A stretch of DNA of 64,000 bases from Firmicutes bacterium CAG:24053_14 (GTDB taxonomy: Bacteria > Bacillota > Clostridia > Oscillospirales > Oscillospiraceae), in assembly GCA_001916715.1 (NCBI GenBank), contig MNSZ01000046.1, positions 98,611-162,610 on the forward strand, given 5' to 3'. Both the position numbers and the translations under genes were made by a program. The notes beneath the pieces were generated by a model. The model made no database searches. It was not told the DNA's origin and saw only the letters and a list, made by a program, of their open reading frames with translations. Shown piece after piece: positions 33,159 through 41,096 of the stretch (position 1 is its first letter; each line of letters begins with the position of its first letter).

Positions 33159-34229
33159 TCAGAACTTGGAAATCTGTGCGAGAACGTCCTTAACGTCGTT
33201 CATGTACTGATCGACTGCGTCCTGGCCGATGTCCTTAGCAACGAGCTTGATAACGGCAGGCTGTGCGACCTTTGCCATCTCGGCTCTTGCGTCTGCGGAA
33301 ACTTCGTTGATCTGCATGCCGTACTTGTCGGCGAGGTCGGCGAGGATGAGATCCTCACGCTCGAGGTTGCAGAAGCGGCTGAATTCCTGAGCGTAGATAG
33401 CGCCGGCCTGAACGACCTTCTGATATGCCTGGGGCAGGCTGTTGAAGAACTCGAGGTTGCAGACCAGAGGCATTGCGTCATAGATGTGGTTGGTCAGCGA
33501 CAGGTACTTCTGGACCTCATAGAGCTTCTTATCGGTGACGTTTGCGATGGGGTTCTCCTGTGCGTCAACGACCTTCTGAGAAAGGGAGATGTAAAGCTCG
33601 GAGAATGCTACGGGAGTGGGATTGGCGCCGAGTGCGGAGAAGGACTCCATGTGGTTGTTATTCTGCATGGTGCGCAGCTTAACGCCCTTGAAGTCGGCGA
33701 TGCTGTTGATAGCGGAGACGTTGCTGGTGACCTGGCGCATGCCGTTTTCCATGTAAGCCATGCCCTTGAGGCCCTGAGCCTCCATCTTGTCGAGCAGGTT
33801 GGTGCCGACATAGCTGTCAAGAACCATCCATGCCTCGGTGTAGGAATTGTAAACGAAGGGGATATCCATTACTTCGAACTCGGGAACGTAGGATACGACC
33901 GGTGCGAAGGATGCAACTGCCATCTCGAGGTTGCCCTGAGCGACCTGCTCAAGAGTCTCTTCCTCGCCGCCGAGCTGGCCGGAGGCGCAGACCTCTACCT
34001 GGACCTTGCCGTTGGTGTGGGACTCAACGTACTTCTCCATCTGATACAGACCGAGAGTTGCGGGATAAGAGTCGGAGTTTTCGCAAGCGATACGGATGGT
34101 GTAGGTCTCGTCGCCTACATCCTCGTCACCGGCGCTGTTACCGCCGTTGCCGCCGTTGCCGCAGGCGCACAGTGCAAACACCATGACCAAGGCAAGAAGC
34201 AGTGCAATGATTCTTTTTGACATTTTCAT
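33159..34229 (-). CDS. TRAP transporter substrate-binding lipoprotein (DctP family)
   Basis: A 356-residue extracytoplasmic binding protein. The signal sequence ends in a lipobox (ALCAC, Cys at about 23) followed by a GGNGGN linker, so it is a lipoprotein. The DctP domain shows TIRIACENSDSYPATLGLYQ, the ASGQLGGEEETLEQV region, GVKLRTMQNNNHME containing the conserved substrate-binding Arg, and QENPIANVT. That Arg binds a carboxylate, so the ligand is an organic acid. Flanked by the two membrane subunits. Which acid it binds cannot be read from the sequence. Confidence 0.92.
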   Translation of the reverse strand: MKMSKRIIALLLALVMVFALCACGNGGNGGNSAGDEDVGDETYTIRIACENSDSYPATLGLYQMEKYVESHTNGKVQVEVCASGQLGGEEETLEQVAQGNLEMAVASFAPVVSYVPEFEVMDIPFVYNSYTEAWMVLDSYVGTNLLDKMEAQGLKGMAYMENGMRQVTSNVSAINSIADFKGVKLRTMQNNNHMESFSALGANPTPVAFSELYISLSQKVVDAQENPIANVTDKKLYEVQKYLSLTNHIYDAMPLVCNLEFFNSLPQAYQKVVQAGAIYAQEFSRFCNLEREDLILADLADKYGMQINEVSADARAEMAKVAQPAVIKLVAKDIGQDAVDQYMNDVKDVLAQISKF

Positions 34230-34270
34230 TTCTCCTTTTTAATTTTTCGTTTATGTTGGTTAACTAACGA

Positions 34271-35557
34271 CTATGAGAGATAACCCATCGACTCCGGCAG
34301 CCACAGCGCAAGATCCGGGATAAATGTCACGAGCAGCAGTATGGCTATCGTCGTCAAAAGGAATGGCAGGGCTTCTTTTGCCGTTTCCTCTATGCGGACG
34401 CCTGCAATGGGGCTGGTGACGAACAGCGTGACGCCGAAGGGCGGAGTTGCAAGACCTACGACGAGGTTTATGCAGAACACGAGGCCGATGTGCAGAGGAT
34501 TGATGCCTATCGCCCATGCGATGGGAGCGATGATCGGAGCGAGGATAACGGTGGATGCGTAGTCATCCATAAACATGCCGCAGACAAGAAGCAGCACGTT
34601 GACAAGCAGTAGGAAGCCCCACTGCGGCATCTGGCTCAGAGGCTCGATGAGCAGGCTCATGACGCGCTCGTTTGCGATGCCCCATGCCATTGCGGTGCCT
34701 GCGCCGGCGAGGATGAGAACAAGGCCGGAGGTGGAGGCAGCTTCAATGATCATATCGGGGATATCCTTGAGCTTGACCGAGCGATTTACAAAGAAAGCGA
34801 TGATCGCACTGTAAACGACTGCAACGCCGGATGCTTCGGTGATCGAGAATATACCGCTGAATATACCGCCGAGGATGATGACCGGCAGGAAGAGGGCCGG
34901 CAGAGCCTTAAGGGTAGCCTGTCCTTTTTCCTTCCAGGTGGACTTGCCGTAGGACGGATATCCGCGCTTTTTCGCGGTGCGGTGTGCGATGACGCACTGC
35001 ATGAGAGCTATAAGTATAGCAGGGGTAACGGCCGCCATAAACAGGCCGGCTATCGAGGTGTTGCCGACTGCCGTGCAGTAAAGGATCATCAGCACGCTCG
35101 GCGGCATGATCGGGCCGAGCAGCGAAGCCGAGGACATGACCGCAGCCGAGTACGCCGGCGAATAGCCTTCCTTCTTCATCATGGGGATGAGGAAAACGCC
35201 GAGGGACGCAGCCGATGCGACCGCCAGACCGACGATCGAGCCCATCAGCAGCGATGCACCGATGGTGACGATAGCGATGGCGCCCTTGAAGTTGCCGAAC
35301 CACACGTTAACGAATTTGACGAGCGATTCAAGCAGGCCGCCGCGCAGCATAAGCTGGCCGGTAAGTACGAAAAACGGTACTGCGAGGAATGAGAAGCTGT
35401 TCATGCCTCCGTACATTTTTATCGCAAGCTGGACAATGTTGAGGTCTGCCGAAAGCAGGTAGACCACAGTGGTGATAAGAAGGTTGTATGCGATTGGCAG
35501 GCCGATTATCATCAGTGCCAGGAAGCATACGATCATCAGTATCAATGACGTTGACAT
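34271..35557 (-). CDS. TRAP transporter large permease (DctM family)
   Basis: A 428-residue membrane protein with about 12 spans and DctM landmarks: PFFVLTGQLMLRGG, GASLLMGSIVGLAVASAASL, PSVLMILYCTAVG, MDDYASTVILAPII and the C-terminal NLVVGLATPPFGVTLFV. It is the Na+- or H+-coupled transporter proper. It is the first gene of the set (M, then P, then Q), a less usual order than P-Q-M. The start at MSTSLI follows AAGGAGAG; a longer reading lacks a site. Confidence 0.92.
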   Translation of the reverse strand: MSTSLILMIVCFLALMIIGLPIAYNLLITTVVYLLSADLNIVQLAIKMYGGMNSFSFLAVPFFVLTGQLMLRGGLLESLVKFVNVWFGNFKGAIAIVTIGASLLMGSIVGLAVASAASLGVFLIPMMKKEGYSPAYSAAVMSSASLLGPIMPPSVLMILYCTAVGNTSIAGLFMAAVTPAILIALMQCVIAHRTAKKRGYPSYGKSTWKEKGQATLKALPALFLPVIILGGIFSGIFSITEASGVAVVYSAIIAFFVNRSVKLKDIPDMIIEAASTSGLVLILAGAGTAMAWGIANERVMSLLIEPLSQMPQWGFLLLVNVLLLVCGMFMDDYASTVILAPIIAPIAWAIGINPLHIGLVFCINLVVGLATPPFGVTLFVTSPIAGVRIEETAKEALPFLLTTIAILLLVTFIPDLALWLPESMGYLS

Positions 35558-35880
35558 AGCTTCTCTCCTTATAGGCTCTCTGGATTTGTAGGTTCGCGGT
35601 GCTGCGCATTTTTTTGTGTATTTTGTGGGATGCACAGTTTATACCGCGTTGTTATCATTATAACTGTTTTTGTGAAAAAATATATAACTATATTAACTTG
35701 AATTATTAAAATAATAATTTTAGTATTTTCTGTACAAAATAATACTGCACTTTTTGTGCATAAATTTCTGTTGACAAGCTTAAATTTATAGCTTTTTAAC
35801 AATCTTTTTTAAATTGCATGTTAAAGGGCTTTAAAAAATATAACTCCGTTAACGAGAAACGAAATTATCCGCCGCTTTGT

Positions 35881-35909
35881 TTGACTTTGTATTCGTTTGT
35901 CATTATATT
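35881..35909 (+). promoter_or_regulatory. Promoter of the kinase-enolase fusion
   Basis: TTGACT (35881-35886), 17-base spacer, TATATT (35904-35909), 66 bases before the start codon. Confidence 0.7.
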
Positions 35910-35919
35910 TATTATATCG

Positions 35920-35935
35920 CTGCGATATATCGCAG
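35920..35935 (+). promoter_or_regulatory. Perfect 16-bp palindrome, likely operator
   Basis: CTGCGATATATCGCAG is a perfect palindrome starting ten bases after the -10 box, so it covers the transcription start. Its 12-bp core GCGATATATCGC resembles GCAATATATTGC at 47,209-47,220. A repressor bound here would block the fusion gene; the GntR or RpiR regulators just downstream are candidates. Confidence 0.65.
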
Positions 35936-35974
35936 GAGCGTAACCGTTCATAATACCTGTTGGAGGAATGACAT

Positions 35975-38662
35975 ATGCAGAAAAAGATCAAGAACCGTGA
36001 GGCGTTACTGTCGCACGGCGACATCAACGGAAGAAAGATCGTTCTGGACATCACCGAGAAAACGCTTCAGCATCTCGATGCTTACGAGCGCATCAAGAGC
36101 ATCGCACATATGGAAGGCGATACACTTTGCATCGGCTCGCGCCGCTGGGATCTGAGCAAGAAGCGCAACGTCTATCTGCTCGGCGCAGGCAAAGCCTGCA
36201 ATCATATGGCCATGGCTGTTGACGAGATCCTCGGCGACCATCTTACGCGCGGCATTGCCATAGTTAAAATAAAGGAAGACACAGATGTTTTCCGCAAGAC
36301 CGACGTCTATGTCGGCGGTCACCCCCTGCCCAACGAAGAGGGTCTGCGCGCATGCAAGGAGATCATAAAGCTCGTTGACAGTGCAAACGAGGATGATCTT
36401 TTTATAGTAGTAATAAGCGGCGGCTCGTCCGCTCTCATGAGCTGCCCCATCGAGGGAATAACTCTTCAGGACGAGATCGACACCACCGACGTCATGCTCA
36501 AGTCCGGCGCAGGCATTTATGAGATAAACGCCATCCGCCGCCACATCTCAGCCATGAACGGCGGCATGCTCGCAAAGCGCATCCGTGAGCGCGGCGCCGA
36601 GCTTATCGGCTTCGGCATCTCCGATGCGGTAGGCACTCCGGCGACCGGCGATATCGGCGAGCCGTACAAAAACTACAAGGGCACTCCCATGGGTCCGGAT
36701 CAGACCACGCTTGAGGAGGCACGTCAGGTCATCCGCGATTACGACGTTGCAGACCGTCTGCCCAAGAGCGTTGTTGACTACCTGATGAACGTAGGTCCCG
36801 AGGGTGAAACTCCCAAAGCTTTCCCCGAAAACACCTATTTCCTTATAAACAGCCTGCCCGACTCCTGCCTGACGGCAAAGCGCATATCCGAGGAGATGGG
36901 CATTCCGGCAATAATCCTCACCTCTTATCTCGAGGGCGAGGCCAAGGACGTCGGAACGGTGTTCGCCTCCCTCGCACGCGAGATACAGAACTACGGCAAC
37001 CCCATAAAGCCGCCCTGTGTCCTGCTGTGCTCCGGCGAAGCCACCACCAAGATCCTCGATAACTCCACCATCACCGGCCACGGCGGCCCCGGCCAGGAGC
37101 TTACGCTTTCCTACTCCATTTCCGGCAAAAAGGCCCCCGGCTGCGTGTGCCTGTCCATCGACTCCGAGGGCACCGACGGAACCACCGTCGTTGCAGGCGG
37201 CATGACCGACTCCACCAGCTACGACGCCGCATGCGAAAAAGGCATCGACGTTTTTGAAAACCTGCGCGGCCACGCCTGCTTTGAAGCGCTCGACGCGATC
37301 GGCGACGCAGTGTTCACCGGCAACACCGGCACAAATCTGTGCGATTTTAATATAATGTATGTTCCTGAGCTGCCTGCCAAAAAGCTCAAGGGCAGCCGCA
37401 TCAAAAAGGTTCACGCACGCCAGATCATCGACTGCAAGTGCCGCCCGATGGTCGAGGTCGACGTTATAACCGAGGACGGTTCGATCGGCACCGCCGCAGC
37501 TCCCACCGGCTCCTCCGTCGGCATGCACGAGTCCTTCGTTCTTCGTGATAACGACCCTGCCGAGTACGACGGCATGTCCGTACACAAGGCCGTTGCAAAC
37601 GTAAACGACATAATCGGCCCTGCGCTCATCGGCATGGACACGCTCGACCTCGATGCGATCGACAGAAAGATGATCGAGCTCGACGGCACGGACAACAAGT
37701 CCAAGCTCGGCGGCAACGCGATCTACTCTGTCTCCGTAGCTGCCTACCGTGCAGCAGCGGCAAGCCTCAAGCGTCCGCTTTACGACTACATCGCAGGCGG
37801 CGATATCAAGACCGTTCCCATCCCCTCCTTCAATGTTCTCAACGGCGGCAATAACGCCGGCATAAAGCAGGCGTTCAACGAGTTCATCGTCATGCCCTAC
37901 CGCGCATCGGATATCGAGCAGGCAGTCGAGATAGCCGTCAAGGTCTTTAACCGCCTCGGCAAGGTCATCCGCGAGTACACCGGCTCCGAGCCTCGTGTCG
38001 GCGGATCGTTTGGCTGGTGCGCTCCGTCGGAGGATCCCGAGGTCTGCCTGAACCTCATCCAGAAGGCGATCGACGACTGCGGCTACACCGAGCAGTGCGC
38101 CTTCGCGCTCGACTGCGCCATGAGCGAAATGTACGACCGCGAGAGCAAAACCTATTACCTCAACGGCAAGCAGGTCACGACCGACGAGGTCATCGCCTAT
38201 GTCAAGGCCCTGACCGAAAAGTACAACTTCGTGTTCATCGAGGATATGCTCGACGAGGACGACTGGGACGGCTTTGAGAAGGCACACAAGGAGATCACCC
38301 GTACCTTCATCATCGCCGACGACTTCACAGTTTCCAACCCCGAGCGCATCCGCAAGGCATATGCGCGCAACAGCATCGATGGCTTCATTCTCAAGCCCAA
38401 CCAGGTCGGAACCATCTCCGAGGCGCTCGAGTCCCACCGCTTTGCCAACGAGCACGGCCTGTTCTCGATAACCTCCGGCCGCAGCGGCGGTGTTGTCGGC
38501 GACGTGGTAATGGATCTCGCAGTCGGACTTCAGATACCGTTTATCAAAAACGGCTGCCCGCGCTCCGGCGAGAGGATCGACAAGCTCAACTTCCTCATGC
38601 GCGTCAAGGATAACTACCCCGGCTGCCACATGGCAAAGATCGACGACATAGTTAAGTTCTAA
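35975..38662 (+). CDS. Glycerate 2-kinase - enolase-like fusion protein
   Basis: An 895-residue two-part protein. Residues 1-465 are a MOFRL-type glycerate 2-kinase: LLGAGKACNHMA (Lys73), VISGGSSALMSCP (146-158), LLCSGEATTKI, HGGPGQE (369-375, where the family has GGRNQE) and FTGNTGTNLCDF. Residues 474-895 are enolase-like: VEVDVITEDG, LDGTDNKSKLGGNAI, and metal ligands Asp713, Glu756 and Asp782/783. The lysines in GFILKPNQVG (Lys807) and FIKNG (Lys858) are kept. Three enolase catalytic positions differ: yeast His159 is Asn627, Glu211 is Ser678 and His373 is Gly835. A kinase making 2-phosphoglycerate joined to an enolase would deliver PEP; the lost residues make altered chemistry or substrate possible. 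GGAGGAATGAC precedes the ATG. Confidence 0.88.
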   Translation: MQKKIKNREALLSHGDINGRKIVLDITEKTLQHLDAYERIKSIAHMEGDTLCIGSRRWDLSKKRNVYLLGAGKACNHMAMAVDEILGDHLTRGIAIVKIKEDTDVFRKTDVYVGGHPLPNEEGLRACKEIIKLVDSANEDDLFIVVISGGSSALMSCPIEGITLQDEIDTTDVMLKSGAGIYEINAIRRHISAMNGGMLAKRIRERGAELIGFGISDAVGTPATGDIGEPYKNYKGTPMGPDQTTLEEARQVIRDYDVADRLPKSVVDYLMNVGPEGETPKAFPENTYFLINSLPDSCLTAKRISEEMGIPAIILTSYLEGEAKDVGTVFASLAREIQNYGNPIKPPCVLLCSGEATTKILDNSTITGHGGPGQELTLSYSISGKKAPGCVCLSIDSEGTDGTTVVAGGMTDSTSYDAACEKGIDVFENLRGHACFEALDAIGDAVFTGNTGTNLCDFNIMYVPELPAKKLKGSRIKKVHARQIIDCKCRPMVEVDVITEDGSIGTAAAPTGSSVGMHESFVLRDNDPAEYDGMSVHKAVANVNDIIGPALIGMDTLDLDAIDRKMIELDGTDNKSKLGGNAIYSVSVAAYRAAAASLKRPLYDYIAGGDIKTVPIPSFNVLNGGNNAGIKQAFNEFIVMPYRASDIEQAVEIAVKVFNRLGKVIREYTGSEPRVGGSFGWCAPSEDPEVCLNLIQKAIDDCGYTEQCAFALDCAMSEMYDRESKTYYLNGKQVTTDEVIAYVKALTEKYNFVFIEDMLDEDDWDGFEKAHKEITRTFIIADDFTVSNPERIRKAYARNSIDGFILKPNQVGTISEALESHRFANEHGLFSITSGRSGGVVGDVVMDLAVGLQIPFIKNGCPRSGERIDKLNFLMRVKDNYPGCHMAKIDDIVKF

Positions 38663-38673
38663 AAACGCAAACA

Positions 38674-38711
38674 GCCGCCGCAGTCAATTGACTGCGGCGG
38701 CATTTTAATTT
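38674..38711. terminator. Bidirectional terminator
   Basis: A 28-base perfect inverted repeat centred on CAATTG (GCCGCCGCAG... mirrored), followed by ATTTTAATTT. Between the fusion gene and the convergent gntR-type gene. Confidence 0.85.
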
Positions 38712-38719
38712 ATTCGGTT

Positions 38720-39400
38720 TTATGTGATGCTGCCCTTATCGTTGACGGCCTTTACGGCCAGCATCGAATAGTTCCAGTTATTTTTCATCGCAAGCTCCGC
38801 GCCGAAGGGATCCTTCATGCGGAAGCTTTCTATCATAAGCTTGTGGTCATTATATGACGTGCCCATCGTGTTATTGCGGAAAAACAGATAGTCCAGCCGC
38901 GCAATGTGCACCCACAGCGCCGAGCAGAATTCTTCGATATATTCGTTTCCGGCGATCTCGAGTATCTTTTCGTGAAAGCTCTTGTCGGCCATAAGAATGC
39001 TCTCGGCGTCATTTGCGTTCTCCATGACCTCGCCGAACTCGGCATTGAGCCTTTCAAGCTCCTCAACATCGGCAGCGTCGGCCTTTTCCACCGCAAGGCG
39101 AACGGCAAGGCATTGCAGGGTCTGCATCGGCAGATAGTAGCTCTCGATATCGTCCAGCGCAAGGTCTGCGACTATCGTCGCCCTGCCGGGATAGGTGAAG
39201 ATGAGCTTCTGCTGCTCGAGCATTTTCAGCACCTCACGCACCGGCGTGCGGCTCACATTAAAATACTCGGCGATCTCCGTATCGGATATCTTTTCGCCGG
39301 GCTTGAGCTGCATAACGGTTATCCAGTGCTGCAAAGTTTCGAGTATATCGTTTTTCGTAAGAGTATCTTTTCCTGCATACGGATAGTTTGGAAGCGGCAT
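38720..39400 (-). CDS. GntR family regulator (FadR/FCD subfamily)
   Basis: A 226-residue regulator. Winged helix (about 12-80): LKPGEKISDTEIAEYFNVSR, then TPVREVLKMLEQQKLIFTYP. The all-helical FCD domain (about 90-215) has the usual metal and ligand residues, e.g. ADKSFHEKILEIAGN and NDHKLMIESF. FCD regulators commonly sense carboxylic acids or sugar acids, which fits the neighbouring TRAP and kinase genes. It is convergent with the fusion gene and has its own promoter overlapped by a palindrome, suggesting autoregulation. Start after GGAGGGCG. Confidence 0.9.
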   Translation of the reverse strand: MPLPNYPYAGKDTLTKNDILETLQHWITVMQLKPGEKISDTEIAEYFNVSRTPVREVLKMLEQQKLIFTYPGRATIVADLALDDIESYYLPMQTLQCLAVRLAVEKADAADVEELERLNAEFGEVMENANDAESILMADKSFHEKILEIAGNEYIEEFCSALWVHIARLDYLFFRNNTMGTSYNDHKLMIESFRMKDPFGAELAMKNNWNYSMLAVKAVNDKGSIT

Positions 39401-39426
39401 ATTTCGCCCTCCATTATAGCTTTAAT

Positions 39427-39443
39427 GATGCAATTATAGCATC
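39427..39443 (-). promoter_or_regulatory. Palindrome over the gntR-type promoter
   Basis: GATGC-AATTATA-GCATC overlaps the -10 box of the minus-strand promoter at 39433-39461. Likely autoregulatory site. Confidence 0.5.
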
Positions 39444-39461
39444 GCAAAAACACGCCGTCAA
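39433..39461 (-). promoter_or_regulatory. Promoter of the GntR-type gene
   Basis: Minus-strand TTGACG (39461-39456) and a perfect TATAAT (39438-39433), 17-base spacer. Confidence 0.8.
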
Positions 39462-39469
39462 ATCATTCC

Positions 39470-39498
39470 TTGCAATATCAGCCTGCATATTGTACAAT
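39470..39498 (+). promoter_or_regulatory. Promoter of the RpiR-type gene
   Basis: TTGCAA (39470-39475), 17-base spacer, TACAAT (39493-39498). It lies inside the longest open reading of the next gene, which therefore must start later. Confidence 0.7.
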
Positions 39499-39544
39499 AA
39501 GTATCGGAAAGTATTATTTAGAACATATGGAAGGACGGGTGAAT

Positions 39545-40387
39545 ATGCTCTTCACCTCAAAAGTAAGTGCCGCATACGGCAAACTGACGCATTCACAGAA
39601 GGTAGTCGCAAATTACGTTGACGAAAATTATGAGGATATTGCCTTTTCCACGCTTGAGGAGCTGGCGGAAAAGATAGGAGTGAGCACGACAACGGTCATT
39701 CGCTTTGCCCGTGCGCTTGACTATTCCGGCTTTTCCGAGATGCAGGACAGCATAAAAAAAGAGATACAGACCAAAGGCTCGCTGCCGGACAGGCTCGAGC
39801 GCGCGGCCGCTTCATCCGGAAATGACCTGCTCGAGGAGGCTTTCTCGACCGATATAAAGAACATTCAGCTCACGCTCGCAGGGCTGCATGCAGACGATCT
39901 CGAAAAGGCAATCGAAATGATAAGCGGAGCAAACAACATATATGTTCTGGGCATGCGCAGCAGCTTCTCGCTTGCACACTACATGGTATCGCGCCTGGGC
40001 GAGATCAAGCGCAACGTGCATTTTATCCAGACCACAGGCCTCATCTACCCCGAAGAGATAGTCAACGCAGAGGCCGGAGATGTTTGCATTGCCTACATTT
40101 TTCCGCGTTATTCGCGCATCGGCATCAACATACTCGCGTGGATGCGCAGCCGTGGGATCAAGGTCGTGCTGTTCACGTCCAACAATGATCTCCCCGTCAA
40201 GGCCTACGGCGACGTATGCTTCAACTGCTCGATAAAAAGTGTTTCCTGCAAAAACTCGCTGACAGCTCCCATGTGCCTGACAAACTACCTTGTCGCGGAG
40301 CTTGCCCTTCGCAATTACGAGGAGGCGCACGACGTGCTCTCGCGAACCGAGGAAATACTCAGCACCGGATTTTATCTCGGAATATGA
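39545..40387 (+). CDS. RpiR/MurR family regulator with SIS domain
   Basis: A 280-residue regulator. N-terminal helix-turn-helix of the RpiR type (about 1-75): AAYGKLTHSQKVVANYVDEN, then LEELAEKIGVSTTTVIRFAR. The SIS domain (about 115-250) has NNIYVLGMRSSFSLAHYMV and GDVCIAYIFPRYSRIG, normally binding a phosphosugar. The ATG at MLFTSK follows AAGGACGG; a start six codons earlier is possible. It probably senses a phosphorylated intermediate, so together with the GntR gene it could give dual control of the nearby catabolic genes. Confidence 0.88.
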   Translation: MLFTSKVSAAYGKLTHSQKVVANYVDENYEDIAFSTLEELAEKIGVSTTTVIRFARALDYSGFSEMQDSIKKEIQTKGSLPDRLERAAASSGNDLLEEAFSTDIKNIQLTLAGLHADDLEKAIEMISGANNIYVLGMRSSFSLAHYMVSRLGEIKRNVHFIQTTGLIYPEEIVNAEAGDVCIAYIFPRYSRIGINILAWMRSRGIKVVLFTSNNDLPVKAYGDVCFNCSIKSVSCKNSLTAPMCLTNYLVAELALRNYEEAHDVLSRTEEILSTGFYLGI

Positions 40388-40417
40388 AAAAACAGCTTCC
40401 CACGGGAAGCTGTTTTT
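40387..40417. terminator. Bidirectional terminator
   Basis: AAAAAACAGCTTCC/GGAAGCTGTTTTTT inverted repeat between the convergent RpiR-type and DivIVA-like genes. Confidence 0.9.
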
Positions 40418-40431
40418 TATATCTGTTTTTG

Positions 40432-40893
40432 CTATTTATCCAGCGCTATGCCCATGAGCGCCTGCTTTATGCGGAATATCTGCGTTGCCTGGGCGACGTT
40501 GAAATCATCAAGCTGCTTATTGAGCTTATCTATCGCGGCAAGCTGGTTTTGCGTAAGGCCGAGCGTTTTTTCGCCGCCGTCAGATGCCTTGCGGCTGACA
40601 ACGATACCGTCGGCGTCGAGCTTTGCTTTGTTTATTATCTCCTCGGCCTTTGCGTTTGCGTCCTTTATCATTTCGTCGGCCTTTGCCTGCGCGCCCATGA
40701 TAAGCTCGGCGACCCGCTCCTTGGAAAGCCCAACATCGTTTATCTGCCGGCGCAGCTCGTTATTTTCCTCTATAAGCTCCGCAAACGCGGCCTTTATCTC
40801 CGCCATCCGAGCATCGACCTTATTGGCGTTGTAATACTTCTGCTTTGCGATATCAAACGTTATGCCGTCAAAAAACTCCATCGTCACTGACAT
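40432..40893 (-). CDS. DivIVA domain-containing coiled-coil protein
   Basis: A 153-residue, mostly helical protein. The start, FFDGITFDIAKQKYYNANKVDARM, resembles the DivIVA/GpsB membrane-curvature or septal targeting domain (first about 40 residues) although not closely. A long Ala/Glu/Lys coiled coil follows (about 45-100, AQAKADEMIKDANAKAEEII, typical of DivIVA-like cell-division proteins), then a shorter helix. Probably involved in cell shape or division. Single gene, GGAGGGTG ribosome binding site. Confidence 0.7.
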   Translation of the reverse strand: MSVTMEFFDGITFDIAKQKYYNANKVDARMAEIKAAFAELIEENNELRRQINDVGLSKERVAELIMGAQAKADEMIKDANAKAEEIINKAKLDADGIVVSRKASDGGEKTLGLTQNQLAAIDKLNKQLDDFNVAQATQIFRIKQALMGIALDK

Positions 40894-41011
40894 ATTTCAC
40901 CCTCCGCATTTTATACACATATATAGAGCTAATATAGCGCATTTTACGCAAAAATTCAATGCACTTTTCGCGGCGGTGCGGAAGATTTTTCTTATGATCA
41001 TCTTAAAAGTG

Positions 41012-41040
41012 TTGACAAATTATGAATTTATGAATAACAT
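41012..41040 (+). promoter_or_regulatory. Promoter of the repeat-rich membrane protein
   Basis: TTGACA (41012-41017), 17-base spacer, TAACAT (41035-41040). Confidence 0.6.
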
Positions 41041-41096
41041 GTTAACAGCAGTGCCTCAGGGCACATAAACGCAAATTTTTATTAAAGGGGAGAAAA

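Larger units (their letters stand above)
35558..35974. other. AT-rich divergent intergenic region between dctM and the fusion gene
   Basis: About 417 bases without a gene, strikingly AT-rich against its surroundings. It holds the divergent control sites: the fusion promoter and palindrome on the plus side, and on the minus side a TATAAT (35662-35657) with no convincing -35. An inverted repeat TGCAC/GTGCA around TTTTT lies at about 35,747-35,761 and a TTGACA at 35,771-35,776 without a good partner. The short frames read here have no ribosome binding sites. Confidence 0.6.

Noticed and set aside
32556..34220. 554-codon plus-strand frame opposite the TRAP genes
   Set aside because: Leu/Val/His-rich shadow of dctQ and dctP; spans two real genes and their gap.
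36548..38629. 693-codon open frame on the minus strand opposite the fusion gene
   Set aside because: Shadow of GC-rich codons: Val/Gly/Asp-rich composition, no domain and no start signal. The plus strand has clear kinase and enolase motifs.
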